A DNA stretch of 8,049 nt from Thioalkalivibrio sp. (lineage in GTDB: Bacteria; Pseudomonadota; Gammaproteobacteria; Ectothiorhodospirales; Ectothiorhodospiraceae): positions 1 to 8,049 of the forward strand of contig JAGTVE010000173.1 in the NCBI GenBank assembly GCA_018224485.1, in the 5' to 3' direction. Under the pieces are notes generated by a model. The model did not search any database, was not told where the DNA came from, and saw nothing but the letters and a program-made list of their open reading frames with translations. The position numbers were made by a program, and so were the translations under genes. Below are positions 1 through 7,039 of this stretch, piece after piece. The first letter of the stretch is position 1, and every line of letters starts with the position of its first letter.

Positions 1-860
1 CGGCAATGCGCAATGCGCAGGTCCAGTACGGCCAGGAGGCTGCCTCTCCGCGCAGTCGTGACATCGGCCAAATGCCGGGGCTGGGTATCCCGTCGATGTT
101 CGACCAGCTGATTACCAGGCCGGCGGGCTCGGTCGCCGGTCTGGGTGACCCGGGCCTGGAGCGCCAGGTAGATCTCTATGCCCGGGGGGTCGGGGTCGAC
201 CAGGCGGCAGCTGCCTGGCAGCAGGCCAGGGCAGCGCTCGACGAGATCGACTCGGCGATTCGTGACACCCGCTCCTTTGCCCCGTTTTCGGGTCTTGTTA
301 TGCGCAAGCACGTAGAGGAAGGCGACACGGTGCAGCCCGGTCAGCCGCTGGTGGACTTCGGGCACGTCGAGTTCCTGCGGGTTGAGTCGGAGGTTCCGGC
401 ACGTTTTGTCGGGCGCCTGGATGTCGGCGACATGGTGCGGGTGACGCTTGACATCGGTCCCACTGAGGTCGATGCCCGGGTTGCCCAGATCTTCCCGATT
501 GCCGACCCCCAGCGCCACACCGTCACGGTCAAGTTCGACCTGCCGCGCGGTGTTCCCGGCGGTCCCGGGATGTACGCCGACGTGCACATACCGGGAACGG
601 AGGTCAGTGATGTCGTTGTGCGAATCCCGCTGTCCGCGATCGTGCCTGGCGGGGCACTGCCACGGGTCGCAGTGGTCGAGGGGGATGGCACGGTCCGGGT
701 GCGCATGGTGCGACTCGGTGCGGTTCAGAACGACATGATCACGGTGCTGTCCGGTTTGCAGGTCGGTGACCGCATCCTGGACCAGCCACCCGCAGACATC
801 CGTTCGGGTGAACGCGTCGACGGGATGAACGCTCCGCGGGCGACACCCCGCTTTCGCTAG
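1..860 (+). CDS. RND efflux periplasmic adaptor subunit (HlyD/AcrA family), 5' truncated
   Basis: Membrane-fusion protein that would link the inner-membrane RND pump encoded next to an outer-membrane channel. The frame is open from the window edge (first full codon at 3), so the ATG at 6 is probably internal: the signal peptide and the first lipoyl half, expected before the helical hairpin, are missing. Counting from that ATG, residues 61-88 form a charged helix (second arm of the hairpin). Residues 90-96 (SFAPFSG) and 106-115 (GDTVQPGQPL) are the classic second half of the barrel-sandwich domain. A beta-barrel follows to about residue 190 (HTVTVKFDLP at 171-180), then a membrane-proximal domain with LSGLQVGDRI at 248-257. 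A Gly/Pro/Met-rich loop (residues 21-48) precedes the helix, which I recall as typical of one gammaproteobacterial adaptor clade. Family assignment is firm; the substrate is not predictable. Confidence 0.9.
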   Translation, partial: AMRNAQVQYGQEAASPRSRDIGQMPGLGIPSMFDQLITRPAGSVAGLGDPGLERQVDLYARGVGVDQAAAAWQQARAALDEIDSAIRDTRSFAPFSGLVMRKHVEEGDTVQPGQPLVDFGHVEFLRVESEVPARFVGRLDVGDMVRVTLDIGPTEVDARVAQIFPIADPQRHTVTVKFDLPRGVPGGPGMYADVHIPGTEVSDVVVRIPLSAIVPGGALPRVAVVEGDGTVRVRMVRLGAVQNDMITVLSGLQVGDRILDQPPADIRSGERVDGMNAPRATPRFR

Positions 861-954
861 TGGGCCGCCGGGGGGCTGGAGCGATGTCGATGGTCCTTTG
901 CAGCCATGTGCCGATGGTCGTCCGGGATTGGGATAAGAGAGACCGATAACAGCT

Positions 955-3900
955 ATGTCCGAGCACAAGAACGAGCACGCCGCCGGCGGGGGGGGCGCTG
1001 AAAAGGATCTGGGATTGGCCGGGAGAATGGCCCGGAGCTTCATTCACTCCCCGCTGTCGCCATTGCTCCTGCTCGCCACGCTTGCGATCGGCATCCTCGG
1101 CGTGATCATCACGCCGCGCCAGGAGGACCCGCAGATCTCGGTCCCGATGGTCGACATCTTCGTCGCCTTCCCCGGCGTGCCCTCGGAGCAGGTTGCCAGT
1201 CTGGTCGCGCGCCCACTGGAACGTCTGCTGAGCGAGATCTCCGGGGTCGACAACGTCTATTCCATCTCCCATCGGGGCGAGTCGATGGTCACCGTGCAGT
1301 TCGACGTTGGCGAGGAGATCGAGTCCTCGATCGTCAAGGTGCACGACAGGCTGATGTCCAACCGGGACCTGATGCCGCCCGGGGTATCGGATCCCATGGT
1401 CAAGCCGAAGGGCGTCGATGACGTACCGATTCTGACCCTGACCCTCTGGTCGCATGACGTCGACGATGCGATGCTTCGGCAGATCGCCCTCGACTCGCTC
1501 CAGTATCTGAACGAGGTCCCGAACAGCAGCCAGAGCTTTGTGGTCAGCGGGCGCGAGGAAAAGGTCCGCATCGAGGTCTTGCCCGAGCGGCTGACCGGCC
1601 TCAATGTCACCATGGACCAGATCGCGGGCGCGGTGCAGGCGGCGAACGCCGAGCGCACGGCCGGCAGCGTCGAGGTCGGGTCGAACAGCACACCCATCTA
1701 CGCGGGCGCGTTCCTCCGGGACTCCGAGGACATCGGGCGGTTGCTGGTCACGGTCGAGGGTGGCCGGCCGGTTTATGTGCGCGATGTCGCGGAGGTGATC
1801 TACGGACCGGGCGAGATCAAGCGCTTCGTCCGCCACTATACCGGTGTCGCCGGCGCAGAGCCCGATGCCGCACCCGAGGGCGCCTCCGCGGTCACCATTG
1901 CGATCGCGAAGAAGGAGGGAAGCAACGGGGTCTCGGTGGCGAACGGCATCCTTGACCGGCTGGAGTTGCTCAAGGGCCAGGTGATTCCCGACAACGTCGA
2001 GGTGTCGGTGACCCGCAACTACGGCAATACCGCGAATGCCAAGGTGAACGAGCTGATGTTCAAGCTCTTCATTGCGACCGCCGCGGTGACCGTGCTCGTG
2101 TTCATCTTCCTGGGTCTTCGGGCCGCCCTGGTGGTGCTGATCGTGATCCCGGTGGTGCTGCTGTTCACGATCTTCAGCGCCTGGCTGATGGGCTACACCA
2201 TCGACCGTGTGAGCCTGTTCGCGCTGATCTTCGCGATCGGGATCCTGGTCGATGACGCGATCGTCGTGGTGGAGAACATCTACCGGCGCTGGCTGATGAA
2301 ACGGGGTGTCGACACCGAGACCACCGTCGAGGCCGTCGCGGAGGTCGGCAACCCGACCATCCTCGCGACCTTCACCGTGATCGCGGCCCTGCTGCCGATG
2401 GGTTTCGTGACCGGCATGATGGGTCCGTACATGCAACCGATCCCGGCGCTCGGTTCCGTCGCGATGCTGTTCTCCCTGGTCGCGGCCTTTCTGTTCACGC
2501 CCTGGCTGGCCTGGCGCCTGCGCCCGAGCATGGACTACCTGCAACGGGCCGAGGCGAAGGAGCACAAGCAGAACGAGATGATGGGGCGGTTGTTCGCGAA
2601 GGCCATCCCTGGTCTCGTGCAGAACCGCACCTACGGCTGGTCGTTCCTGATCGGCATCGTCGTCATCTTCTTTCTTACCGTGATGCTGTTCTTCACCAAG
2701 GATGTGTCGGTGAAGATGCTTCCGCTGGACAACAAGCCTGAATTCAACGTGGTCATCGACTTCCCGGAGGGTACCGCGCTCCCCGAGACGGGGACCCTGA
2801 TGCACGAACTCGCGCTGATCCTGCGCGCGATGCCGGAGGTCACCGCGATACAGGGCTATGTGGGCACCGCCTCCCCGTTCAACTTCAACGGGCTGGTCAG
2901 GCACTACTACCTGCGCCAGCAACCATGGCAGGCCGACATCCAGGTGCAGCTGGTCGACAAGGGCGACCGCGAGCGCACCAGTCACGAGATCGCGGTCGAG
3001 GCACGCGAAGTCCTCACCCCCTTGGCGCAGCAGGCCGGTGCCCGCATCCAGGTCGTCGAGATGCCGCCCGGTCCGCCGGTATTGCAGTCCGTGGTGGCCG
3101 AGATCTATGGGCCCGATGCGAACGTGCGCCGCCAGGTCGCGCTGGACATGGAGGACATGTTCAGGAATGCCACGCATCTCGACGACGTCGACAGTTTCCT
3201 GCAGACCCCGTATGAGGTCTGGCACTTCAACGTCGACCGCGACAAGGCACTGCGAAGGGGGGTCACCGTCGATGCGGTCAACCGCACGCTCGAGGCGGCC
3301 GTCGGGGGGCAGGTGCTGGGTGACGTGAAGACGCGTTCCCTGGTGGAGCCGCACCTGATCGAGATGCACCTCCCGATGCACATCCGCTCCGACGTCGAGC
3401 GCCTGCTGGTTCTCCCGGTTCCGTCCGGTGGCGGGGGGTCGGTCCCGCTGTCCGAAGTGGGCTCCTTTGTCCGTGTGCCGCAGGACGAGCCGGTCTACCA
3501 CAAGAACCTGCGCCCAGTCGAGTACGTGACCGCGGAGACCGTGGGCCGTCTCGCGGCGCCGATCTACGGCATGCTGGAGGTCGAGCAGCAGTTGGAGGAC
3601 TACCGGCTACCCGGTGGCGGCGAACTCGAGTCGCACTGGGTGGGCCCGCCGCCCAATGACGGCTCGGTCGCCTTCGAGTGGGCCGGCGAATGGACGGTGA
3701 CCTACGAGACCTTCCGCGACATGGGCATTGCCTTCGCGATCGCGCTGGTGCTGATCTACATGCTGGTGGTCTGGGAATTCGGTAACTTCGTGCTGCCGGC
3801 GATCGTGATGGCGCCGATACCCCTGACCCTGATCGGGATCATTCCAGGCCACTGGGTTCTGGGCGCCGAATTTACCGCCACCTCGATGATCGGTTTCATC

Positions 3901-5109
3901 GCCCTGGCGGGCATCATCGTCCGAAACTCCATTCTGCTGGTGGATTTCGCCCGACACGCAGTGGCCGAGGGCCAAGACGTGATGCAGGCCATGATCAACG
4001 CCTGCCAGGCGCGGACGCGACCGATCCTGATCACCGCGTTCGCACTGCTCGCCGGTTCCAGCGTGATCCTGTTCGACCCGATCTTTCAGGGCATGGCCAT
4101 CTCCCTGATGTTCGGAACGATCGTGGCCACGCTGCTGACCCTGCTGGTGATCCCGCTCGGTGCGATCAGCGCCCGGAAGATCCTGGAGGCGGATGCGCCA
4201 GCTCATGGCTCCGGGCCGGACAACCACGGCGGCGATGGCGGAAATGGCGGCACCATCGCGGCGATGGGCCCCGAGGCGTCGGCCGAGGCAGGTCCCGGTC
4301 AGCAGACAGGACAGCGCCACACGATGACGAGTCCCTCCGGCGGGCCCGTGCTGAAGACGCTCGGATTCATCTGGCTCTACCTCAGGTCGCTTGCCGAGGC
4401 CTTCGTGGAAGGGATCGTGCAGTTGCTGCGGGCCATTGCGCGCCTGATTCTGCGGCTCGCGGGCGGTGGATCGAACGGTGGTCCCCCCGGACCCGGCGCC
4501 GGCGGCGGTGGGGCAACCGGGACGGGGCCTGGCAGCGGGCCGCGGTCTCCAGACCAATCGGGGCCTGCGCCGGGTGATGCGACCGGACCCGGTGATCGCT
4601 CGGATCACACCCAGGCTTCCGGGTCCGAACGTACTGCCGGCGGACAGGGGGGAGCGGCCACGACACCACCCTCACGCCCGGTTTCGGTGGCCGAGGCATC
4701 GGCGCGAGAACCGGCGCGACCGGCGCCCGAAGCCCTCGACACCGGACGGGCGGCGAAGGCAGCTCCGGCGGCACCCGAGACGGCGGGGGCCGAAGAGGCG
4801 CCTGCTCCGACGGCTGATGCGGGCGAAGGCGCCGTGAAACCGGAAACCCCGCGAGCCCGAACCGGGAAGGCGGCCGGAGGCAAGAAGGCACCCACGCGGT
4901 CGGCACGGGGCAAGGGCAGTGCAAAGGCGCAGGATAAGGAGCCCAAGGAAGGCAAGGTTTCCGGGTCGAGGGCTCCCCGCAAGGGGCCGGCCAAGGCCTC
5001 CGGCGATGACGAAAAGCAGTCCGGGACTGATACCGACAAGGCCGGATCGAAGAGTTCCGGTGCCTCGGCCGCCAATGTCCGGCGTCGCCGCGGCATCCGG
5101 TTGTCCTGA
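955..5109 (+). CDS. RND efflux permease (HAE-1/AcrB-like) with long C-terminal extension
   Basis: Inner-membrane proton-driven pump of 1384 residues; usual family length is about 1030-1070. TM1 lies near residues 36-52, followed by a large periplasmic loop. TM2-TM6 lie near 368-517 and TM7 near 560-578. A second periplasmic loop comes next, then TM8-TM12 near 923-1070. The TM4 proton-relay Asp pair is present (D433-D434 in GILVDDAIVVVENIYRR). At the TM10 position where AcrB has its essential Lys, this protein has R990 (IIVRNSILLVDFA). I recall Arg here in a related subclade, so it need not mean loss of function. The core ends near residue 1080; the rest is described as a separate feature. It starts 94 bp after the adaptor stop, and a weak purine stretch (931-942) precedes the ATG. 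The adaptor partner supports tripartite efflux. The substrate is unknown. Confidence 0.95.
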   Translation: MSEHKNEHAAGGGGAEKDLGLAGRMARSFIHSPLSPLLLLATLAIGILGVIITPRQEDPQISVPMVDIFVAFPGVPSEQVASLVARPLERLLSEISGVDNVYSISHRGESMVTVQFDVGEEIESSIVKVHDRLMSNRDLMPPGVSDPMVKPKGVDDVPILTLTLWSHDVDDAMLRQIALDSLQYLNEVPNSSQSFVVSGREEKVRIEVLPERLTGLNVTMDQIAGAVQAANAERTAGSVEVGSNSTPIYAGAFLRDSEDIGRLLVTVEGGRPVYVRDVAEVIYGPGEIKRFVRHYTGVAGAEPDAAPEGASAVTIAIAKKEGSNGVSVANGILDRLELLKGQVIPDNVEVSVTRNYGNTANAKVNELMFKLFIATAAVTVLVFIFLGLRAALVVLIVIPVVLLFTIFSAWLMGYTIDRVSLFALIFAIGILVDDAIVVVENIYRRWLMKRGVDTETTVEAVAEVGNPTILATFTVIAALLPMGFVTGMMGPYMQPIPALGSVAMLFSLVAAFLFTPWLAWRLRPSMDYLQRAEAKEHKQNEMMGRLFAKAIPGLVQNRTYGWSFLIGIVVIFFLTVMLFFTKDVSVKMLPLDNKPEFNVVIDFPEGTALPETGTLMHELALILRAMPEVTAIQGYVGTASPFNFNGLVRHYYLRQQPWQADIQVQLVDKGDRERTSHEIAVEAREVLTPLAQQAGARIQVVEMPPGPPVLQSVVAEIYGPDANVRRQVALDMEDMFRNATHLDDVDSFLQTPYEVWHFNVDRDKALRRGVTVDAVNRTLEAAVGGQVLGDVKTRSLVEPHLIEMHLPMHIRSDVERLLVLPVPSGGGGSVPLSEVGSFVRVPQDEPVYHKNLRPVEYVTAETVGRLAAPIYGMLEVEQQLEDYRLPGGGELESHWVGPPPNDGSVAFEWAGEWTVTYETFRDMGIAFAIALVLIYMLVVWEFGNFVLPAIVMAPIPLTLIGIIPGHWVLGAEFTATSMIGFIALAGIIVRNSILLVDFARHAVAEGQDVMQAMINACQARTRPILITAFALLAGSSVILFDPIFQGMAISLMFGTIVATLLTLLVIPLGAISARKILEADAPAHGSGPDNHGGDGGNGGTIAAMGPEASAEAGPGQQTGQRHTMTSPSGGPVLKTLGFIWLYLRSLAEAFVEGIVQLLRAIARLILRLAGGGSNGGPPGPGAGGGGATGTGPGSGPRSPDQSGPAPGDATGPGDRSDHTQASGSERTAGGQGGAATTPPSRPVSVAEASAREPARPAPEALDTGRAAKAAPAAPETAGAEEAPAPTADAGEGAVKPETPRARTGKAAGGKKAPTRSARGKGSAKAQDKEPKEGKVSGSRAPRKGPAKASGDDEKQSGTDTDKAGSKSSGASAANVRRRRGIRLS
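4195..5106 (+). other. C-terminal extension of the RND permease: amphipathic helix, G/P/A linker, basic tail
   Basis: Codons 1081-1384 of the permease lie beyond the last RND transmembrane helix, so this part should be cytoplasmic. Residues 1081-1131 are Gly/Ala-rich. Residues 1132-1169 form a hydrophobic helix with a polar stripe at R1144, E1148, E1152, Q1156, R1159, R1163 and R1167, as in an in-plane amphipathic helix. Residues 1170-1293 are Gly/Pro/Ala-rich and probably disordered. Residues 1294-1384 contain 14 Lys and 11 Arg against 9 Asp/Glu, with Lys-Ala-Pro-Gly context like histone H1 or AlgP tails, and end in RRRRGIRLS. The frame is continuous and mostly G/C at third positions, so I read it as genuinely translated. 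An internal ATG at 4324 lacks a good ribosome binding site. Confidence 0.8.
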
Positions 5110-5150
5110 CGAAGGCCATTTACAAAGACCATCATCGAGGAGAAGAGCTG

Positions 5151-5882
5151 ATGAAGCATGTTGTGAACAAGTTTTCCCTGACGACCCTGGCCGTGGCGAC
5201 AGCGCTGGCACTGGCCGGTGCCGTACAGGCCGACGGCATGCAGGGCGGCGAGGGCGCAGCCTTCGCGAAGCAGGAGTTTGCGGAGGGGCCCCTGGCCTAC
5301 GGTTACGGCGAGCGTCCGATGCCTGGCGCGATGCAACCTCGCGCCCGTCCTGATTACGGATATGCCCCGCGCCCGGAGTGGTCCGCTCCGCAGATGCCGC
5401 CACGCCCCGAGGCTCGTGGAATGCCGGCCCGTCCGGATTTCGCGGCCCCCGAGAGGCCGCCGTTCGCAGGCCTGCCATGGGATCGCGAAGGCTCCGGTGC
5501 CGAGATGCCGGAGATGACCGAGGAGATGAAGCAGCTCATGGCCGAGCGCGAGGAGAGCATGAAGCAGATGGCGGCTGAGCGCGAGGAACGCATGAAGGAG
5601 ATGGAGGCCATGCGCGAGGCGCACATGCAGGCGCACATGCAGGCGATGGAGGCCGCCCGCGAGGCCTTCATGGCGGAGCTGCCGGAAGAGGCCAGGCAGG
5701 CAATTAAGGAGCGCGAGGAGCGCATGAAGGAAATGGAGGCCGAGCGCGAGCAGCAGATGGCCGAGATGGAAAAGATGCGCGAGCAGCGCATGAAGGCCGT
5801 CGAGGCCAGTCGCGAAGCCTACATGGCCGAGATGGAGCGGCAGCGCGAGGCGATGATGGAGACGACGGAAGAGCGCCGCTAG
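5151..5882 (+). CDS. exported Met/Glu/Arg-rich protein with 11-residue helical repeats
   Basis: I do not recognise a named family. The protein has 243 residues. An N-terminal signal peptide (K/N-rich start, hydrophobic core about 9-24, probable cleavage after VQA at 25-27) predicts periplasmic or extracellular location. Residues 45-110 are Pro/Arg-rich with a recurring RP-acidic-aromatic motif (RPDY at 66, RPEW at 74, RPDF at 94). Residues 121-241 form eleven consecutive 11-residue units with consensus close to EREERMKEMEA, predicted to be a long straight amphipathic helix or right-handed coiled coil. There are 29 Met and no Cys. GAGGAG at 5137-5142, 8 nt before the ATG, supports the start. 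The gene lies 41 bp after the permease and may be co-transcribed with it. Alternatives are a Met-rich metal-binding protein or a single-alpha-helix spacer. It lacks the LTxxQ motif of Spy/CpxP proteins. Confidence 0.85.
   Translation: MKHVVNKFSLTTLAVATALALAGAVQADGMQGGEGAAFAKQEFAEGPLAYGYGERPMPGAMQPRARPDYGYAPRPEWSAPQMPPRPEARGMPARPDFAAPERPPFAGLPWDREGSGAEMPEMTEEMKQLMAEREESMKQMAAEREERMKEMEAMREAHMQAHMQAMEAAREAFMAELPEEARQAIKEREERMKEMEAEREQQMAEMEKMREQRMKAVEASREAYMAEMERQREAMMETTEERR
5511..5873 (+). repeat. eleven degenerate tandem 33-bp units (11-residue hendecads)
   Basis: Written in rows of 11 codons from residue 121, the sequence stays in register to residue 241 without any insertion. Position 6 of the unit is Met in nine of eleven rows (residues 126, 137, 148, 159, 192, 203, 214, 225, 236); the exceptions are R170 and A181. 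Position 2 is Arg in eight rows and position 3 is Glu in most. Units 3 and 7 are identical at the protein level (EREERMKEMEA at 143-153 and 187-197) but differ by synonymous changes, for example gaggaacgc versus gaggagcgc. That argues for selection on the protein rather than very recent duplication. Units 5 and 6 are the most diverged and contain the only Pro (178). Confidence 0.85.
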
Positions 5883-5925
5883 GTCATGGAACGGGGCGGT
5901 GCGGCGCGATCTGCTCCGCAGCGCG

Positions 5926-5939
5926 CGCCCTTCGGGGCG
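5926..5939 (+). terminator. possible weak TTCG hairpin between two exported-protein genes
   Basis: CGCCC at 5926-5930 and GGGCG at 5935-5939 enclose a TTCG tetraloop, 44 bp after the stop of the hendecad protein. The stem is only 5 bp and no T-run follows. It could be a mild attenuator, an mRNA-stabilising hairpin or chance in GC-rich DNA. The rest of 5883-6006 shows no clear promoter. Confidence 0.25.
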
Positions 5940-5992
5940 GCGGTGTGGCAGGCCTTGGGACACGGGCAGGCCGGTTCCCATGGCACTACCCT

Positions 5993-5996
5993 GGAG
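5993..5996 (+). promoter_or_regulatory. ribosome binding site deciding the start at 6007
   Basis: GGAG lies 10 nt before the ATG at 6007. The frame is open upstream as far as a GTG at 5899, but the stretch it adds is Arg/Trp/Pro-rich with no export signal. Starting at 6007 places a basic n-region and hydrophobic core at the N-terminus, so this site favours the shorter protein. Confidence 0.5.
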
Positions 5997-6006
5997 ATGT
6001 TGGGCC

Positions 6007-6534
6007 ATGAGAGGAAAGCGATTCTGGGCAGGGCAGCCGTCTGCCGCGCGCTGGCTCGCCGCCCTCGTGCTGCTGTGCGGTCTCCCTGCCGCAACGGATA
6101 TCGTGGCCCAGGACCGCAATCCCTGGGCGAGGCCCGACCCGGGTGGGTCGACCCCGACGTTCCAGCCGCGGGTCGATGGTCGGTTCGCTCCCCGGGACTA
6201 CGATCCGGTGTATGACCGGCGGCGTGATACCTTCCGGTTCGGTCAACCGGTTCAACCGGAGGCCTCCGGCCGACGGCAGGATCCCTACTCAGGGCTGGGG
6301 GTGACTCCGGGAGAACAGGGGATGGGTGCGTATGGTCCGTCGACGTCGATGTTGCCGTGGTCGAGTCTCTACGGGATACCTGGGACCACGGGATATCCGG
6401 GGGTTTTTCCGTACGGTACATATCCGGGGAGTGGTATGCTTTGGCCCGGGACGGGTCTGACGGGTCCCGGGCTTGGATCGCCCCCATACGGCGCCCCGCT
6501 GGGCTCGATTCCGCTACTGGGCACGCCCTATTAG
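6007..6534 (+). CDS. exported Gly/Pro/Tyr-rich protein of unknown function
   Basis: Protein of 175 residues with no family I can name. It begins with a basic segment (MRGKR), then a hydrophobic core (about residues 17-29) and a likely type I cleavage near IVA/Q (34/35). Residues 36-90 are charged and rich in Arg, Asp and Pro (for example DYDPVYDRRRDTFRF, 64-78). Residues 91-175 are Gly/Pro/Tyr/Leu-rich with almost no charge (for example YPGVFPYGTYPGSG, 120-133), giving a two-part layout: a charged N-terminal half and a hydrophobic, aromatic C-terminal half. The only Cys (C24) lies in the signal peptide. Composition and position beside the Gly/Tyr-rich gene suggest a structural or assembly protein of an envelope or globule surface, but that is inference. 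It sits 86 bp upstream of the next gene and may share a transcript with it. Confidence 0.7.
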   Translation: MRGKRFWAGQPSAARWLAALVLLCGLPAATDIVAQDRNPWARPDPGGSTPTFQPRVDGRFAPRDYDPVYDRRRDTFRFGQPVQPEASGRRQDPYSGLGVTPGEQGMGAYGPSTSMLPWSSLYGIPGTTGYPGVFPYGTYPGSGMLWPGTGLTGPGLGSPPYGAPLGSIPLLGTPY

Positions 6535-6609
6535 CGAAAACAAGGAAATGCGCAGGTCTGTAGCCCTCGAGGCCGGCGCATCATTCAGAAGAGGGCGCAC
6601 AACTCCATT

Positions 6610-6614
6610 GGAGG
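6610..6614 (+). promoter_or_regulatory. strong ribosome binding site of the Gly/Tyr-rich protein
   Basis: GGAGG lies 6 nt before the ATG at 6621, the best match to the Shine-Dalgarno consensus among the genes in this window. It fits high-level production, as expected for a structural protein. No convincing -35/-10 or sigma-54 -24/-12 promoter was seen in 6535-6620. Confidence 0.6.
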
Positions 6615-6620
6615 TTTTTC

Positions 6621-7025
6621 ATGAGCAAGTTCGTTAAGGCGGTCGTGCTGGCTGCTTCCCTGGGTGCCCTTTCGGCTGCCCCGATGATGGCGTCCGCTCA
6701 GTTTGGCGGTCCGGGTTACGGGGGTCCTGGCTACGGCGGCTACCCGGGCTATGGCTATGGCCCCGGTCAAGGTAGTGGTTTCGGCGACATGTTCGGTTTC
6801 GGTGACATGTTCAGTGATTTCGACATGAGCGCCCGTGGCAGCGGTCGTGGCTACGGTTCCGGCCGCGGCTACGGCGATGCCTACGGTTACGGGCAGCCCT
6901 ACGGCTACGGCCCCGGCTATGGCCCCGGATATGGTGGCCCCGGTCCCGGATATGGTGGCTCCGGTCCCGGATATGGTGGTCCCGGCCCCGGATATGGTGG
7001 CCCCGGCTACGGTCCAGGCTACTAA
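6621..7025 (+). CDS. sulfur globule protein-like exported Gly/Tyr-rich protein
   Basis: Protein of 134 residues with a clear Sec signal peptide (MSKFVK, hydrophobic core, cleavage after ASA at 24-26). The mature part of 108 residues is about 44% Gly and 17% Tyr and has no Cys. It has three parts: GPGYGG repeats (29-50), a Phe/Asp/Met block with a duplicated GFGDMF motif (53-58, 59-64) followed by SDFDMSARGSGRGYG (65-79), and a C-terminal run of PGYGGPG heptapeptides. Purple and colourless sulfur bacteria make small, Gly- and aromatic-rich secreted proteins (SgpA/SgpB type) that coat periplasmic sulfur globules. The composition, signal peptide and DMF...RGRGYG-like block match my recollection of that family. 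Low-complexity Gly/Tyr sequences can mislead, so some other envelope structural protein remains possible. A strong ribosome binding site and a 3' hairpin suggest abundant expression. Confidence 0.7.
   Translation: MSKFVKAVVLAASLGALSAAPMMASAQFGGPGYGGPGYGGYPGYGYGPGQGSGFGDMFGFGDMFSDFDMSARGSGRGYGSGRGYGDAYGYGQPYGYGPGYGPGYGGPGPGYGGSGPGYGGPGPGYGGPGYGPGY
6924..7007 (+). repeat. four tandem 21-bp repeats encoding PGYGG(P/S)G
   Basis: Units at 6924-6944, 6945-6965, 6966-6986 and 6987-7007 each begin cccggatatggtgg and differ at only a few positions, mostly synonymous (ggt/ggc), plus one Pro-to-Ser change in unit 2. The near identity, including the rarer gga and tat codons in every unit, points to recent expansion by slippage or unequal recombination. 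Confidence 0.9.
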
Positions 7026-7039
7026 GGTCCCGGAAGGAA

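Noticed and set aside
861..954. Search for a promoter or terminator between adaptor and permease
   Set aside because: No convincing -10/-35 elements or hairpin with T-run; most simply a spacer within an operon.
739..3501. 920-residue open frame on the minus strand opposite the RND permease
   Set aside because: Its sequence is His/Arg/Asp/Gln-rich without domains or membrane segments, as expected for the antisense of GC-rich coding DNA. The + strand holds an unmistakable RND permease.
5151..5882. Spy/CpxP-type periplasmic chaperone or metal sensor
   Set aside because: No LTxxQ motif, and the 11-residue repeat architecture differs from that family.
5899..6006. Upstream GTG start for the 6007-6534 gene
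   Set aside because: The extra 36 residues are Arg/Trp/Pro-rich and would bury the signal peptide; GGAG at 5993 favours the ATG at 6007.
6067..6084. Possible lipobox (VLLCG) in the Gly/Pro/Tyr-rich protein
   Set aside because: The residue before Cys is Leu, whereas lipoboxes need Gly, Ala or Ser; a type I site further on is more plausible.
3607..6119. Long minus-strand open frames (3607-4608, 4605-6119, 4672-5478)
   Set aside because: They overlap the permease extension and the signal-peptide-bearing hendecad gene, are low-complexity Arg/Pro/His-rich, and show no family motif or ribosome binding site that I could support.
6549..6581. TGCGC...GCGCA inverted repeat and CCTCGAGG palindrome before the sulfur globule-like gene
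   Set aside because: The stem is only 5 bp with a loop of over 20 nt and the palindrome is 8 bp, both expected by chance in this GC-rich DNA; no operator can be supported.
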